The position numbers and the translations under genes are program-made. 34,297 nt of DNA from Pseudomonadota bacterium (GTDB lineage Bacteria; Desulfobacterota; Syntrophorhabdia; Syntrophorhabdales; Syntrophorhabdaceae), in NCBI GenBank assembly GCA_026388315.1, contig JAPLKA010000114.1:1-34297 (forward strand), given 5' to 3'. The notes below the pieces were generated by a model. That model did no database searches, was not told the origin of the DNA, and was given only the letters and a program-made list of their open reading frames with translations. How positions within the stretch are numbered: the stretch's first letter is position 1; every line of letters starts with the position of its first letter. Shown here piece by piece: positions 23,358-32,812 of the stretch.

Positions 23358-24263
23358 CTATTCATCAAACCCCCAGAGTTCAACCTCTTCGCTCAGCAAA
23401 ACACCAATTTTTTCAAACACCTCTTTTTTTATTGTATCAATGAGCATCTTTATATCCTGTGCTGTTGCATGACCTGCGTTTACAATGAAATTAGTATGTT
23501 TCTCCGACACACAGGCATCGCCTATCCTGAAACCCCTTAACCCCGCCTTTTCAACAAACTGCCATGCAGACTCCCCGTTGACGCTTTTAAAGATGGAACC
23601 CGACGAAGGATACTCCATGGGGTGTCGTTTCCTTCTTTCTGTATAGACATACTCCATATCAGCGGCGATTTCCTTTTTATCCCTGTTTTTCAAGTAAAAG
23701 GTAGCGCTCACTATGCATTCAGAGGGTTTTACCGGTGATGTCCTGTAGTCAAACGATATATCCTTTTTTGCGAGAGGGGTTATTTTTCCATTATTATCCA
23801 CAATGCGTACCTTCTCTAAAACATCTGAAATAGAGGCACCAAAACTTCCTGCATTCATTTTAATCCCACCGCCTACGGTACCCGGTATCCAGTAAAGTCT
23901 TTCAAGCCCCGCAAGCCCTTTTTGGGCATTATCTTTAATAAACCCCTTCAGGGAAACCCCTCCTGAAACATCAACAAGGGCGCCATCCTTTACCTTTTTA
24001 TGCTGAGAGGACCGCATTCTCGTTATCCTTACCACCGCTTCTCCAAGACCTCTATCGTTGACAATAATGTTCGTAGCGTTACCAACAAACCGGTATTTGA
24101 TATGCTCATTTTGTAAAACCCTTATCGTATTTAATAAATCCCCTTCGTTTAATGGATAAATCAGATAGCTGACAGGGCCGCCCACCCTCATGGAGGTGTA
24201 TCGTTTCATAAGGACGTTCTGTAATACCGCCCCTTTTATTCCCCATTTTTCCGGTTTCTGCAC
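23358..24263 (-). CDS. murB: UDP-N-acetylenolpyruvoylglucosamine reductase
   Basis: FAD-dependent reduction of UDP-GlcNAc-enolpyruvate to UDP-MurNAc. At 301 aa the protein is of the shorter Gram-positive-like (type II) size. FAD-binding segments SMRVGGPVSYLIYP and VGNATNIIVNDRGLG are followed by GLERLYWIPGTVGGGIKMNAG, and the catalytic Ser lies in YPSSGSIFK. The start is a GTG whose AGGAGA ribosome binding site lies within the last codons of murC, three bases from the murC stop. The FAD and substrate signatures all look intact. Confidence 0.96.
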   Translation of the reverse strand: MQKPEKWGIKGAVLQNVLMKRYTSMRVGGPVSYLIYPLNEGDLLNTIRVLQNEHIKYRFVGNATNIIVNDRGLGEAVVRITRMRSSQHKKVKDGALVDVSGGVSLKGFIKDNAQKGLAGLERLYWIPGTVGGGIKMNAGSFGASISDVLEKVRIVDNNGKITPLAKKDISFDYRTSPVKPSECIVSATFYLKNRDKKEIAADMEYVYTERRKRHPMEYPSSGSIFKSVNGESAWQFVEKAGLRGFRIGDACVSEKHTNFIVNAGHATAQDIKMLIDTIKKEVFEKIGVLLSEEVELWGFDE

Positions 24264-24266
24264 CGT

Positions 24267-25649
24267 TTATTCTCCTGCTTTTGTTTTCCATTCTTCTTTG
24301 AGTTTTTCACATATCTTATTAATATCACCTGCGCCGAGGGCAACAACCACATCCCCACTGCGGGCAATTTCTAAAATTCGATCCCTCGCATCCTCCTTCG
24401 TTGGAGCAAAGATCACATGTTTATGACCGCTCGTCCTGATCCTCTCCGAAAGGAACATGCCGGTTATGCCTTCGATCTTTTCTTCAGAGGCAGGATAAAT
24501 TTCTGTGACGATAAGGATATCAGCCTCATTGAATGAAGTAATGAATTCATCCATGAGGGCCTTTGTTCTTGTATACCTGTGCGGCTGAAAGGCCACAATA
24601 ACCCTTCCCTTCCCCATGTTTCGTATTGCCGAAAGCGTAGCCCTTATCTCGGTAGGATGATGACCGTAGTCGTCAATGAGGGTTATATCGCCGCTCCATT
24701 TTATTTCGAGCCGTCTCTGTATGCCCGAGAAGGTCTTCATGGCTTCCCGAATCGTCTGGAATGGTATGTCAAGTTCTATACCAACCCCACAGGCAGCAAG
24801 GGCATTGGCTACGTTATGTGATCCCTGGAGGGATGCCACCACTTCACCAAGATCTTCCTCTTTATAGAGGACTTTAAATCTCGTTTCAAACCCTTCATAT
24901 ACAACGTTTTTTGCCCTCAAGTCGGCCTGTTTCGAGAAACCATATGTCATGTACCTTCTCTTTAAATAAGGGATAAGGGCCTGAAGGTTCGGGTTATCGA
25001 TGCAGATAATATCGAGCCCGTAAAATGGTACCTTATTGAGAAACGCGAGGAAAGCAGACTTTATTTCATTCATATCTTTGTAGAAATCAAGGTGCTCCAT
25101 GTCTATATTGGTTACCACCGCGATAGTGGGGTAGAGGAGGAGGAATGTACCGTCGCTTTCATCAGCCTCTGCAACGAGATACCGGCTGTCACCCAACTTT
25201 GCATTACTGCCGAGACTGTTTAATTTCCCGCCTATCACACACGTGGGATCCATCCCTGCATGGCCGAGAATCGTGGAGACGATGGATGTTGTCGTTGTCT
25301 TACCGTGGGAGCCTGCCACAGCGATGCTGAATTTCATCCTCATCAGTTCGGCAAGCATTTCAGCCCTTTGGATAACAGGAATAAAAAATTCCTTAGCCCT
25401 TTGGATTTCAGGGTTATCCTGCTTTACCGCCGATGATATGACCACCACATCCACATCCTGAACATTTTCTTTTTTGTGTCCGAAAAGTATTTTTGCCCCG
25501 AGTTTTTCGAGCCTGTCTGTTGTGTCTGTCTTCCTCAGGTCCGACCCTGTAACAGTGAAACCAAGGTTCAAAAGGACCTCAGCGATACCACTCATCCCTA
25601 TACCACCGATACCTACAAAATGTATTCTCTCTATTTTATGAAAAACCAT
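24267..25649 (-). CDS. murC: UDP-N-acetylmuramate--L-alanine ligase
   Basis: Adds L-alanine to UDP-MurNAc using ATP. The 460 aa start with the UDP-binding IHFVGIGGIGMSGIAEVL. The P-loop AVAGSHGKTTTTS is near residue 110, VAEADESDG follows, then DDYGHHPTEI, and the C-terminal domain contains VVALGAGDI. It lies 33 nt downstream of murG and 3 nt from murB. All Mur-ligase landmarks are present and it should be functional. Confidence 0.97.
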   Translation of the reverse strand: MVFHKIERIHFVGIGGIGMSGIAEVLLNLGFTVTGSDLRKTDTTDRLEKLGAKILFGHKKENVQDVDVVVISSAVKQDNPEIQRAKEFFIPVIQRAEMLAELMRMKFSIAVAGSHGKTTTTSIVSTILGHAGMDPTCVIGGKLNSLGSNAKLGDSRYLVAEADESDGTFLLLYPTIAVVTNIDMEHLDFYKDMNEIKSAFLAFLNKVPFYGLDIICIDNPNLQALIPYLKRRYMTYGFSKQADLRAKNVVYEGFETRFKVLYKEEDLGEVVASLQGSHNVANALAACGVGIELDIPFQTIREAMKTFSGIQRRLEIKWSGDITLIDDYGHHPTEIRATLSAIRNMGKGRVIVAFQPHRYTRTKALMDEFITSFNEADILIVTEIYPASEEKIEGITGMFLSERIRTSGHKHVIFAPTKEDARDRILEIARSGDVVVALGAGDINKICEKLKEEWKTKAGE

Positions 25650-25682
25650 ATCAATCCTCTGAGTAAAGGGGATCCTTGACCC

Positions 25683-26759
25683 CTAATGTTTTGCTCCAAC
25701 ATTTTCGTAAATATGTCCAATAATCCGCTCCTCAGCATCATCCACGTAAAGCTTACCAAGGTTTTCACCCATCTGCTTCAGCAAAACACGTTCATTCATG
25801 AGATGCCTTATCACTTCATGGAGTCTTTCGCCGGTTGCCTCATCATTGCCAATCACATACCCGCCACCGATACTTTCCACGTGGTACGCATTTTTCCACT
25901 GGTGCTGGCCAGCGGAAAAGGGGTACGGGATAAGGATGGCAGCCTTTTTAAAATAGGCGAGTTCGAAAATCGTCGATGCCCCTGCTCTCGAGATAACCAC
26001 ATCGGAAAGGGTATAGTATTTTCCCATATTATCGGTAAAAGGAAAAACCTCATACTTTATGCCCGTCTTTTTGTATGCCTCAAAGATCCGCTCATAATCT
26101 TCTGAGCCGGTCTGGTGATACATGATGGAATTTTTATAACTTTCCATATACGGCAGGAGTGTGAGTATAGCCTCATTGATGCTTCGCGCCCCCCTGCTAC
26201 CCCCGAAAACGAATACTGCAAAGGTATCATCTGCCTTCGATTCATGGCTGGTCTTCAGCCTTTTTCTCACAGGGTTTCCTGTATGATAGACTTTACTGCC
26301 CTTGAGATACTGTTTTGATTCCTCAAAGCTGGTGAAAGTGCATTTTGCAACTTTTGACAGCATTTTATTGGCAAGGCCGGGTTCTGCATTTTGCTCGTGT
26401 ACAAAGCCCGGTACACCAAGAAAAAAACCTGCCAGCACAACCGGTACAGAGGTGAACCCTCCCATACCGAGGATCGCGTCGGGCTTTTCCTTTTTGATCA
26501 ACCCCATGCATGTATATATACCGTGGATGAGGCGGATTAATGTAGCCATCTTATACACAATGCTTCTCCCCAAAAATTGACGGGCATCCGCAAATAGAAG
26601 CCTGAACCCGTATTGGGGGATAATTTTACTTTCAAGGCCGTATGTTGTGCCAATAAAGACCACGCTGTTTTTACCCTCTTTCGCCTCAAATGTCTCTGCC
26701 ACAGCAATACCCGGGAAGATATGACCTCCTGTTCCGCCGGCAGAGATTAAGAGCTTCAT
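25683..26759 (-). CDS. murG: UDP-GlcNAc:lipid I N-acetylglucosaminyltransferase MurG
   Basis: Converts lipid I to lipid II at the inner face of the cytoplasmic membrane. The 358 aa start with the glycine-rich loop ISAGGTGGHIFPGIAVAE. FVHEQNAEPGLANKML, VFGGSRGARSIN and the donor-binding SRAGASTIFELAYFKKAAIL with GQHQWKNA follow. Its ATG overlaps the stop of the gene in the ftsW slot by 4 nt. MurG itself is normal, so lipid II should be made; what is unusual is the neighbour that would normally polymerise it. Confidence 0.97.
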   Translation of the reverse strand: MKLLISAGGTGGHIFPGIAVAETFEAKEGKNSVVFIGTTYGLESKIIPQYGFRLLFADARQFLGRSIVYKMATLIRLIHGIYTCMGLIKKEKPDAILGMGGFTSVPVVLAGFFLGVPGFVHEQNAEPGLANKMLSKVAKCTFTSFEESKQYLKGSKVYHTGNPVRKRLKTSHESKADDTFAVFVFGGSRGARSINEAILTLLPYMESYKNSIMYHQTGSEDYERIFEAYKKTGIKYEVFPFTDNMGKYYTLSDVVISRAGASTIFELAYFKKAAILIPYPFSAGQHQWKNAYHVESIGGGYVIGNDEATGERLHEVIRHLMNERVLLKQMGENLGKLYVDDAEERIIGHIYENVGAKH

Positions 26760-27541
26760 GCACGTTCTCCTTCAGTTTTCAACATGATACCGATGAGCGG
26801 GGCAATAATAAAAAGGCCGATGAGCGGTTGATACAATAACCCCATTGATAATTTGAACCCCAGCACCATTGCAATATCAACAGCAACGTACAGGAAGCCA
26901 AAAAAAGTTAGCAGTTTACCCATGGTATTCTTTTTTACAAAATCGATAAGATTTACAGCAAGAAAGAGGAAAGATGTGATGAGCAGAAAATACCGTTCCA
27001 TGTCGTTTAGCCTTACCCCGCCTCCCAGAATGGTGATACCTTTAACAAGGAAAAAAATTATAATGATGGCTGTATAACCCGCAATAAAAAGGATTGCACG
27101 GTTACGCCCCACGATAAAAAGGAAAAGCATGACCGTGAAGGCCATGGGGAGTATGAAGATTGTCTTTCCTATGATGTAAAGATTGAAGGCAAGGGAGAGA
27201 AAAAGTATTGATAGCGCCATTGTCTCCTTTGCAAAGTCTTTCTTTTTTTCATCCATAGCAATGAGAAAAAAGGTGATGCTGTAAAAGGAGACAAAAACAA
27301 CGAGCGTATCAAGGGGGTACGGTAACTTTACTGTGGGATAGAAAAAAAGACCCGTAGTGGCGGCAAATGACAGCAGGATAAAGGGGTATTTCATGGCCAT
27401 GACATATTTTGACGGGAGACGGTAGATTCCATAAGCTGCTGCAAGGCCTGCACATATCAAAAGCGTCTTCACGAGGGTAAGCTCCCGGAAAAGGCTATAC
27501 AGGAGAAGCGCTGCAAGTATATAGATACATGCTTTCTTCAC
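26756..27541 (-). CDS. Polytopic membrane protein in the ftsW position (putative degenerate SEDS protein)
   Basis: Between murD and murG, where ftsW normally lies, is a 261-aa hydrophobic protein instead of a roughly 370-aa FtsW. About ten TM helices can be drawn (near 4-18, 24-40, 49-68, 77-96, 107-124, 127-145, 149-167, 183-201, 209-229 and 234-254), the number typical of SEDS proteins. The last two helices, VAVDIAMVLGF...GLLYQPLIGLF and IAPLIGIML, recall FtsW's NIGMVLGLLP...GLPLPFISYGG and IAIGILL. The signature LPFISYGGS itself is absent. The large periplasmic loop between TM7 and TM8, which carries the catalytic Asp in SEDS enzymes, is reduced to about a dozen residues. The ORF is intact and overlaps both neighbours by 4 nt. 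An unrelated membrane protein remains possible. Confidence 0.6.
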   Translation of the reverse strand: MKKACIYILAALLLYSLFRELTLVKTLLICAGLAAAYGIYRLPSKYVMAMKYPFILLSFAATTGLFFYPTVKLPYPLDTLVVFVSFYSITFFLIAMDEKKKDFAKETMALSILFLSLAFNLYIIGKTIFILPMAFTVMLFLFIVGRNRAILFIAGYTAIIIIFFLVKGITILGGGVRLNDMERYFLLITSFLFLAVNLIDFVKKNTMGKLLTFFGFLYVAVDIAMVLGFKLSMGLLYQPLIGLFIIAPLIGIMLKTEGERA

Positions 27542-28863
27542 ATGGACTCCACTATCTTCTTAAAAATATTACCCCTCTCTTTATAGTCCTTGAACATATC
27601 AAAACTGCTGCACATTGGTGAGAAAAGGACAATATCACCTGTGTCGGCAATCTCGAACGCCCTCTCTGCAGCACTGTTGAGGTCTTTTTCCATATAGGTC
27701 TTTGCAAATTCCCCCAGTTCATCCGATATCCGTTCCTTTGCCTCGCCGATGAGAATCAAGCCTTTCACTTTATTCATAAGGTCTGAAATGATCTTATAGC
27801 TTCCGCCCTTGTCTTTTCCGCCGGCAATAAGGATCACCTTCCCCTCAATACTCTCTAATGCCCTGCGCGTAGCATCCACATTCGTAGCCTTTGAGTCATT
27901 ATAGAATCTCACACCATTCAATTCCCTTATTGGCTCAACCCTGTGGGCAAGGCCCTTGAAGTTTCTCAAAACCTCTTCAACAACCTGTTGTCCGATGCCG
28001 TAGATATGGGAAACGAGAAGCGCTGAGAGGATGTTTTCAGTGTTATGGATACCGATAAGCGGAGATAAATTCCTTTTATAAACAAATTCCCTGCCGCCCA
28101 ACCGCACATACATATTACCCTTATCAAAGAAGGCGCCTTCATTCAGCGTCTCGCAGGTGGTGAAAAAGAGCTTATTGGCTTTTATATCATAAGCGGTTTT
28201 GAGGTTTCCGTTTAATACTGCATGGTCAATCTCTGTCTGGTTTTCAAAGATTCTGTATTTTGCCGTTATATACTCCTCATAGTTTCTGTATCTGTCCAGG
28301 TGGTCTTCTGTGATATTCAGTAGAACTGAGGTCATCGGGTGGAAGGTCTCAATCGTTTCGAGCTGAAAACTGCTGACCTCAAGAATAACATATTTTGCCT
28401 TCCTGCCTTCTAACACATAGTTAAAGAGGGGATTCCCAATGTTGCCCCCAACAAAGACATCACCATATGCCCTTGTAAATATCTCGCCCAAAAGCGAGGT
28501 TACCGTTGTCTTGCCGTTTGTCCCCGTTATGGCGATGATGGGCTCCTTTACGAACGTGGAGGCAAGCTCTATTTCGCCTACTACCTTAATGTTCCTTTTT
28601 CGGGCCTCTTGAAGCTCCGGAAGTTCGCTGTTCACGCCGGGGCTGATCACAATTAATGGATGGGAGAGGAAATCATCCGTCCTGTGCCCGCCAAAATGTC
28701 CCTCAAACCGAACGTCCTTAAGGTCTGTCAAGGCGGCCATCAGGTCCTCTTCTTTTTTTGTATCAGTAATGGTAACCTTCTTTCCCAGACGGGCAAAAAA
28801 TTTTGCAGTCGCAATGCCTGTTGCCCCAAGACCGACTACTAATATTTTATCCGGTAAATTCAT
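27538..28863 (-). CDS. murD: UDP-N-acetylmuramoyl-L-alanine--D-glutamate ligase
   Basis: Adds D-glutamate to UDP-MurNAc-L-Ala. The 441 aa show the N-terminal ILVVGLGATGIATAKFFA fold, the P-loop AITGTNGKTTVTS near residue 115, LEVSSFQLETIETFHP with LNITEDHLDRY, and the C-terminal VRFYNDSKATN and VILIAGGKDKG. Every Mur-ligase marker is present. It follows mraY after 31 nt and overlaps the next gene (the ftsW slot) by 4 nt. Confidence 0.97.
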   Translation of the reverse strand: MNLPDKILVVGLGATGIATAKFFARLGKKVTITDTKKEEDLMAALTDLKDVRFEGHFGGHRTDDFLSHPLIVISPGVNSELPELQEARKRNIKVVGEIELASTFVKEPIIAITGTNGKTTVTSLLGEIFTRAYGDVFVGGNIGNPLFNYVLEGRKAKYVILEVSSFQLETIETFHPMTSVLLNITEDHLDRYRNYEEYITAKYRIFENQTEIDHAVLNGNLKTAYDIKANKLFFTTCETLNEGAFFDKGNMYVRLGGREFVYKRNLSPLIGIHNTENILSALLVSHIYGIGQQVVEEVLRNFKGLAHRVEPIRELNGVRFYNDSKATNVDATRRALESIEGKVILIAGGKDKGGSYKIISDLMNKVKGLILIGEAKERISDELGEFAKTYMEKDLNSAAERAFEIADTGDIVLFSPMCSSFDMFKDYKERGNIFKKIVESM

Positions 28864-28894
28864 ATGTCCCCAATATAGCTAAATGCCGCATTTG

Positions 28895-29974
28895 TCACCG
28901 TAGCTTAAGCGTGCTAAGCGCAATCAGTGCCAGTATGATCGATATAATCCAGAACCTCACTACTATCTTTTCTTCATTCCATCCCTTCAGCTCAAAATGA
29001 TGGTGTATCGGGGCCATTCGAAAAACCCTTTTCCCCCTCCACTTGAAGGAGAGCACCTGTATGATAACAGACAGTGTTTCCATTACGAAGATCCCGCCAA
29101 CTATAACGAGCAGGATTTCCTGTTTTATGATGACAGCAATCGTCGCAAGCGATGCGCCCAGTGACAGCGATCCCGTATCCCCCATGAAGAGCTCTGCCGG
29201 ATAGGCATTATACCAGAGGAAACCAATACCTGCACCTATCATTGCCCCGCACAGTATGGTAAGCTCGCCGGCGCCTTTCACGTAGAATATCTGGAGATAC
29301 TGGGCAAATTTTATATTACCTGCAATATATGCAAAGAGCATGAAGGTGGAGCAAACGGTGAGGACAGGACCAATGGCAAGTCCGTCGAGACCATCGGTGA
29401 GGTTTACCCCGTTTGATGCCCCCACTATGATGAAAACACCAAGGATTATATAAAAAACACCAAGGTGCGGCGTGATGTTCTTAAAAAATGGTACGGTAAG
29501 TTCTGTTATAAAACCTGACCTTGAATACAGAAAAGCGCTTATGAGGATAGCGAAGAAGACCTGAAGGAATAACTTGGTTCTTCCCGAGATACCCTTGCCG
29601 TTCTTTTGGCTTCTTAGTTTCTTTATATCATCTATGAATCCAATACCTCCGAAGGAGAGTAAGGCAAACGTTACAATCCAAATGTAAGAATTCTTTAAAT
29701 CCGACCACAAGAGTGTCGGTATTATCGTGGAGACGAGGATTACAAACCCTCCCATTGTGGGGGTTCCCTGTTTCTCAATGTGTCTTTCGGGAACATCCTC
29801 CCTTTTTTCGCTCTTTATCTTCCATTCATGGAATTTCCTTATGGCATATGGTGTGAGAAAAAAGCTTATAATAAGGGCAGAGAGGATCGCGAGAACGGTC
29901 CTGAAGGTAATATATCTGAATACATTAAATGCTGAAAATGTCGTATGGAGCGGATAGAGAAGATAATAGAGCAT
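28895..29974 (-). CDS. mraY: Phospho-N-acetylmuramoyl-pentapeptide-transferase MraY
   Basis: Transfers phospho-MurNAc-pentapeptide to undecaprenyl phosphate, forming lipid I in the inner membrane. The 359 aa and about ten TM helices are standard. Conserved sites are visible: TPTMGG near residue 73, the Asp pair in [41 protein letters not shown] and the [20 protein letters not shown] end. The ATG directly follows the murF stop codon with no gap, so translation is coupled. Confidence 0.98.
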   Translation of the reverse strand: MLYYLLYPLHTTFSAFNVFRYITFRTVLAILSALIISFFLTPYAIRKFHEWKIKSEKREDVPERHIEKQGTPTMGGFVILVSTIIPTLLWSDLKNSYIWIVTFALLSFGGIGFIDDIKKLRSQKNGKGISGRTKLFLQVFFAILISAFLYSRSGFITELTVPFFKNITPHLGVFYIILGVFIIVGASNGVNLTDGLDGLAIGPVLTVCSTFMLFAYIAGNIKFAQYLQIFYVKGAGELTILCGAMIGAGIGFLWYNAYPAELFMGDTGSLSLGASLATIAVIIKQEILLVIVGGIFVMETLSVIIQVLSFKWRGKRVFRMAPIHHHFELKGWNEEKIVVRFWIISIILALIALSTLKLR

Positions 29975-31336
29975 TTAAATAAGCGCCTCCACAATCTCTT
30001 CCATTTTTAATGCCCTTGAGCCTTTCACGAGTATCACATCCCCCTTTTCAACATGTTTTGATACGTACTCTATAAGCGGTTGTCTGCTATCAAATATCCT
30101 CGTATTGGTGTTGTCCAATTCCTGAAATGTGTCTTTTACATGTTCGCCCATCAATGCGACCATGGGGATACTGTTCTCCCTTAAAAATCTGCCAAGCTCT
30201 TTATGGTAGTAAGTGGTGTTTTTCCCAAGCTCTTTCATGTCCCCGAGAATGACTATTCTCTTTCCCCTGCATGGCAGGTTAAGGAGCGTCTTGATTGCCC
30301 ATTGCATGGAAGAGGGGTTTGCATTGTACGTATCGTTTACAATCATATATCCTTTTCTGGACTCAACGGGCTGGAACCGCATCGAATAGGAATCGAACGA
30401 TTCTATGGCCCTGGCGATATGATTTATGCCAGCGTCGATCGTATATGCAATAGATGCCGCAGCGAGGACATTATACAGGTTGTGTATCCCCAGAAGACCG
30501 GTCTTTGTTTTTATTGTGTCGGATGAGAGTTTCAGGCTGATATTATAACCCTTCCAGCCCAAATCCTCTATGATGGCAAGATTAAAGTCCGCACTGTGAA
30601 TAATCCCGAATGAACTGAGGGTCTGTTTTGTGCCATTTTTATAGCGGGTTGAAAGATAGGGATCATCGGCGTTCACAAAGATTGTCCCTCCTTCTTTTGT
30701 ACCCTCGAAGAGGCTCAGCTTTTCTTCAAGGACGCCGTCAAGATCAAAAAGACCCTCCAGGTGCGAAGGGTTGATATTCGTAATGAGCGATACATCCGGT
30801 TCTGTTATTTCGGCCAGTGTTCTGATTTCTCCCTTACTGTTCGTTCCAAGTTCAAAAACACAAAACTCCGATGCCCCCTCCATGGAGAGGATACTCTTTG
30901 ATACCCCGATGATGTTATTGTAATTTTTCTCATTGTAATGAACCGGAACATTATTTTTTATAATATGGATGAGTATTTCTTTTGTCGTGGTCTTTCCGTT
31001 GCTTCCGGTAATGGCGACAAATTTAGCTTTTGACTGCCTTCTTTTGTATTTTGCAAGGTCGATAAGGGCCTGGAGTGTGTTATCCACGAGAATTATGGTA
31101 CCTTTTGCACTCTTTGCTATATCTTCCCGCCCCTTTTCACAGAGGCTTCCGCCCTGGGACTTATCACATGCCAACGGAATAAAGGCATGGCCATCAAAAT
31201 TATTTCCGGTAAGGGGTATGAAAAGTTCGCCCTCCTGGATACTCCTGGAGTCCGTTGAAATTGCGGTAAAGAACTCCCTTCCTGTACTGAGAGGGGTACC
31301 TTTCACCGCCTTTACAATCTCGTCAATGTGCCACAT
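29975..31336 (-). CDS. murF: UDP-MurNAc-tripeptide--D-alanyl-D-alanine ligase
   Basis: Adds the D-Ala-D-Ala dipeptide to the UDP-MurNAc-tripeptide. P-loop AITGSNGKTTTKE, then FELGTNSKGEI, LITNINPSHLEG, and the C-terminal NDTYNANPSSM and VILGDMKELG are all present. The frame is open 24 codons further upstream into murE. The ATG at 31336 is chosen because GAGGAG lies 8 nt before it (inside the last murE codons) and MWHIDEIVKAVKG matches the family start. The overlap with murE is 14 nt; length is 453 aa. Confidence 0.96.
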   Translation of the reverse strand: MWHIDEIVKAVKGTPLSTGREFFTAISTDSRSIQEGELFIPLTGNNFDGHAFIPLACDKSQGGSLCEKGREDIAKSAKGTIILVDNTLQALIDLAKYKRRQSKAKFVAITGSNGKTTTKEILIHIIKNNVPVHYNEKNYNNIIGVSKSILSMEGASEFCVFELGTNSKGEIRTLAEITEPDVSLITNINPSHLEGLFDLDGVLEEKLSLFEGTKEGGTIFVNADDPYLSTRYKNGTKQTLSSFGIIHSADFNLAIIEDLGWKGYNISLKLSSDTIKTKTGLLGIHNLYNVLAAASIAYTIDAGINHIARAIESFDSYSMRFQPVESRKGYMIVNDTYNANPSSMQWAIKTLLNLPCRGKRIVILGDMKELGKNTTYYHKELGRFLRENSIPMVALMGEHVKDTFQELDNTNTRIFDSRQPLIEYVSKHVEKGDVILVKGSRALKMEEIVEALI

Positions 31337-32774
31337 TGAAAAACTCCTCAACAACCTCTCTGTCACTGAAGTGAAATACCTCATGCCCGATGATCTGGTA
31401 ATCCTCATGCCCCTTGCCGGCTATGAGGAGGACATCATTATCCTTTGACATCCTGAGTCCTTCGAAAATAGCGTCTTTCCTGTTTTCCACAACCTTATAG
31501 GAATTTCCCTCAAAGCCCTTTGTAATAGCACCGATGATTCCTGCCGGGTCTTCGCTCCTCGGGTTGTCCGTTGTTATAATAGAAAAGTCTGCGAGGCGCG
31601 AAGCAATGTTGCCCATAATTGGCCTTTTTGCTGTGTCCCTGTCTCCCCCACACCCGAAGACAACGATCAGTCTTCCCGGTTTCAAGCGGCATAGCATCTC
31701 GAGCACCTTCTTTAATGCATCCGGCGTATGGGCATAATCGATGAATACGGAAATGCCTTTCGTGTTTTTTGCCCGTTCCAACCTTCCGGGCACACCTTCT
31801 AAGGCCTCAATCCCTGCAACGATGTTTTCACGGGGTATTTTTGCTGTGTACCCGAAAAGACTGGCAGCAAGAATATTAGAGGCGTTGAAGATACCTATCA
31901 TAGGTGATGTAATAGAGAATTTTTCACCCATGAGTAAACACTCAAGGCGTAATCCGTTTATGTCTTCAACGTAACCGGAGAGGTATGCATGGGTATTTTT
32001 TGAGAGGCTGTAATAAAAGGTCTTCACGGGTACATCGGGAACGAATTCGCCCATATAAGGATCATCCATATTCAATATGGCGTATTTATCATCTTTCATG
32101 CTCTGTGGTAAATAATGCTTAAAAAAGAGTCTTTTGGCTTCCCTGTAATGTTCAAAATCCCCATGATAGTCAAGATGGTCATGGGTAAGGTTCGTTAAGA
32201 TGGCTGTATCGAAATTAATACCCTCTACCCTTTTCTGGTCCAGGGCGTGGGACGATACCTCCATCACCACAAATTCCATATTTGCTGCACACATATCGTG
32301 GAGGAGCCCGTGTAACTCCTCGGCGCCCGGGGTCGTATTTTCGGCCTTTATGGTACGCCCGTCATATCTGTAAGATATTGTTCCTATGAGACCCGCTTTC
32401 CTGTCTGAGGATTTCAGTATTGATTCAATGAGATAGCTTGTCGTTGTCTTTCCGTTTGTCCCGGTGATACCTATCGTGGTGAGCTTTTCAGAAGGGAGAC
32501 CGTAAAATCTTGACGCTACCTGTCCGAGGGTTTCTCTTGGATCTTTCACAACAACTGAACATTGAAAAGACTTTGAGGGTTCTCTGTCCGCAACCACAGC
32601 AACTGCCCCTTTTTCAACTGCATCTTCAATATATTTTTCGCTTTTATCGGTGGAGAAAAACATGTACCCTTCCTTCACCTTTCTGGAATCTTTTGTAATC
32701 CCTTTCACCTCTATGCCCATATCGCCCTTCGTGAACATTACAGGCAGTCCATTTATTAATTCTGACAATCTCAT
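31323..32774 (-). CDS. murE: UDP-MurNAc-L-Ala-D-Glu--meso-diaminopimelate ligase
   Basis: Adds the third stem-peptide residue. The 483 aa carry the P-loop GITGTNGKTTTSY, MEVSSHALDQKRVEG, FIDYAHTPDAL and VVFGCGGDRD. The specificity motif is DNPRSEDP near residue 400. DNPR at this position is the signature of meso-diaminopimelate enzymes rather than L-lysine ones, so the cell wall is of the usual Gram-negative type. There is a 38-nt gap after the gene in the ftsI slot. Confidence 0.97.
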   Translation of the reverse strand: MRLSELINGLPVMFTKGDMGIEVKGITKDSRKVKEGYMFFSTDKSEKYIEDAVEKGAVAVVADREPSKSFQCSVVVKDPRETLGQVASRFYGLPSEKLTTIGITGTNGKTTTSYLIESILKSSDRKAGLIGTISYRYDGRTIKAENTTPGAEELHGLLHDMCAANMEFVVMEVSSHALDQKRVEGINFDTAILTNLTHDHLDYHGDFEHYREAKRLFFKHYLPQSMKDDKYAILNMDDPYMGEFVPDVPVKTFYYSLSKNTHAYLSGYVEDINGLRLECLLMGEKFSITSPMIGIFNASNILAASLFGYTAKIPRENIVAGIEALEGVPGRLERAKNTKGISVFIDYAHTPDALKKVLEMLCRLKPGRLIVVFGCGGDRDTAKRPIMGNIASRLADFSIITTDNPRSEDPAGIIGAITKGFEGNSYKVVENRKDAIFEGLRMSKDNDVLLIAGKGHEDYQIIGHEVFHFSDREVVEEFFNVAH

Positions 32775-32812
32775 CTAAAAGCCTCTTTTACCTTAACCCT
32801 TAACCCTTTTTT

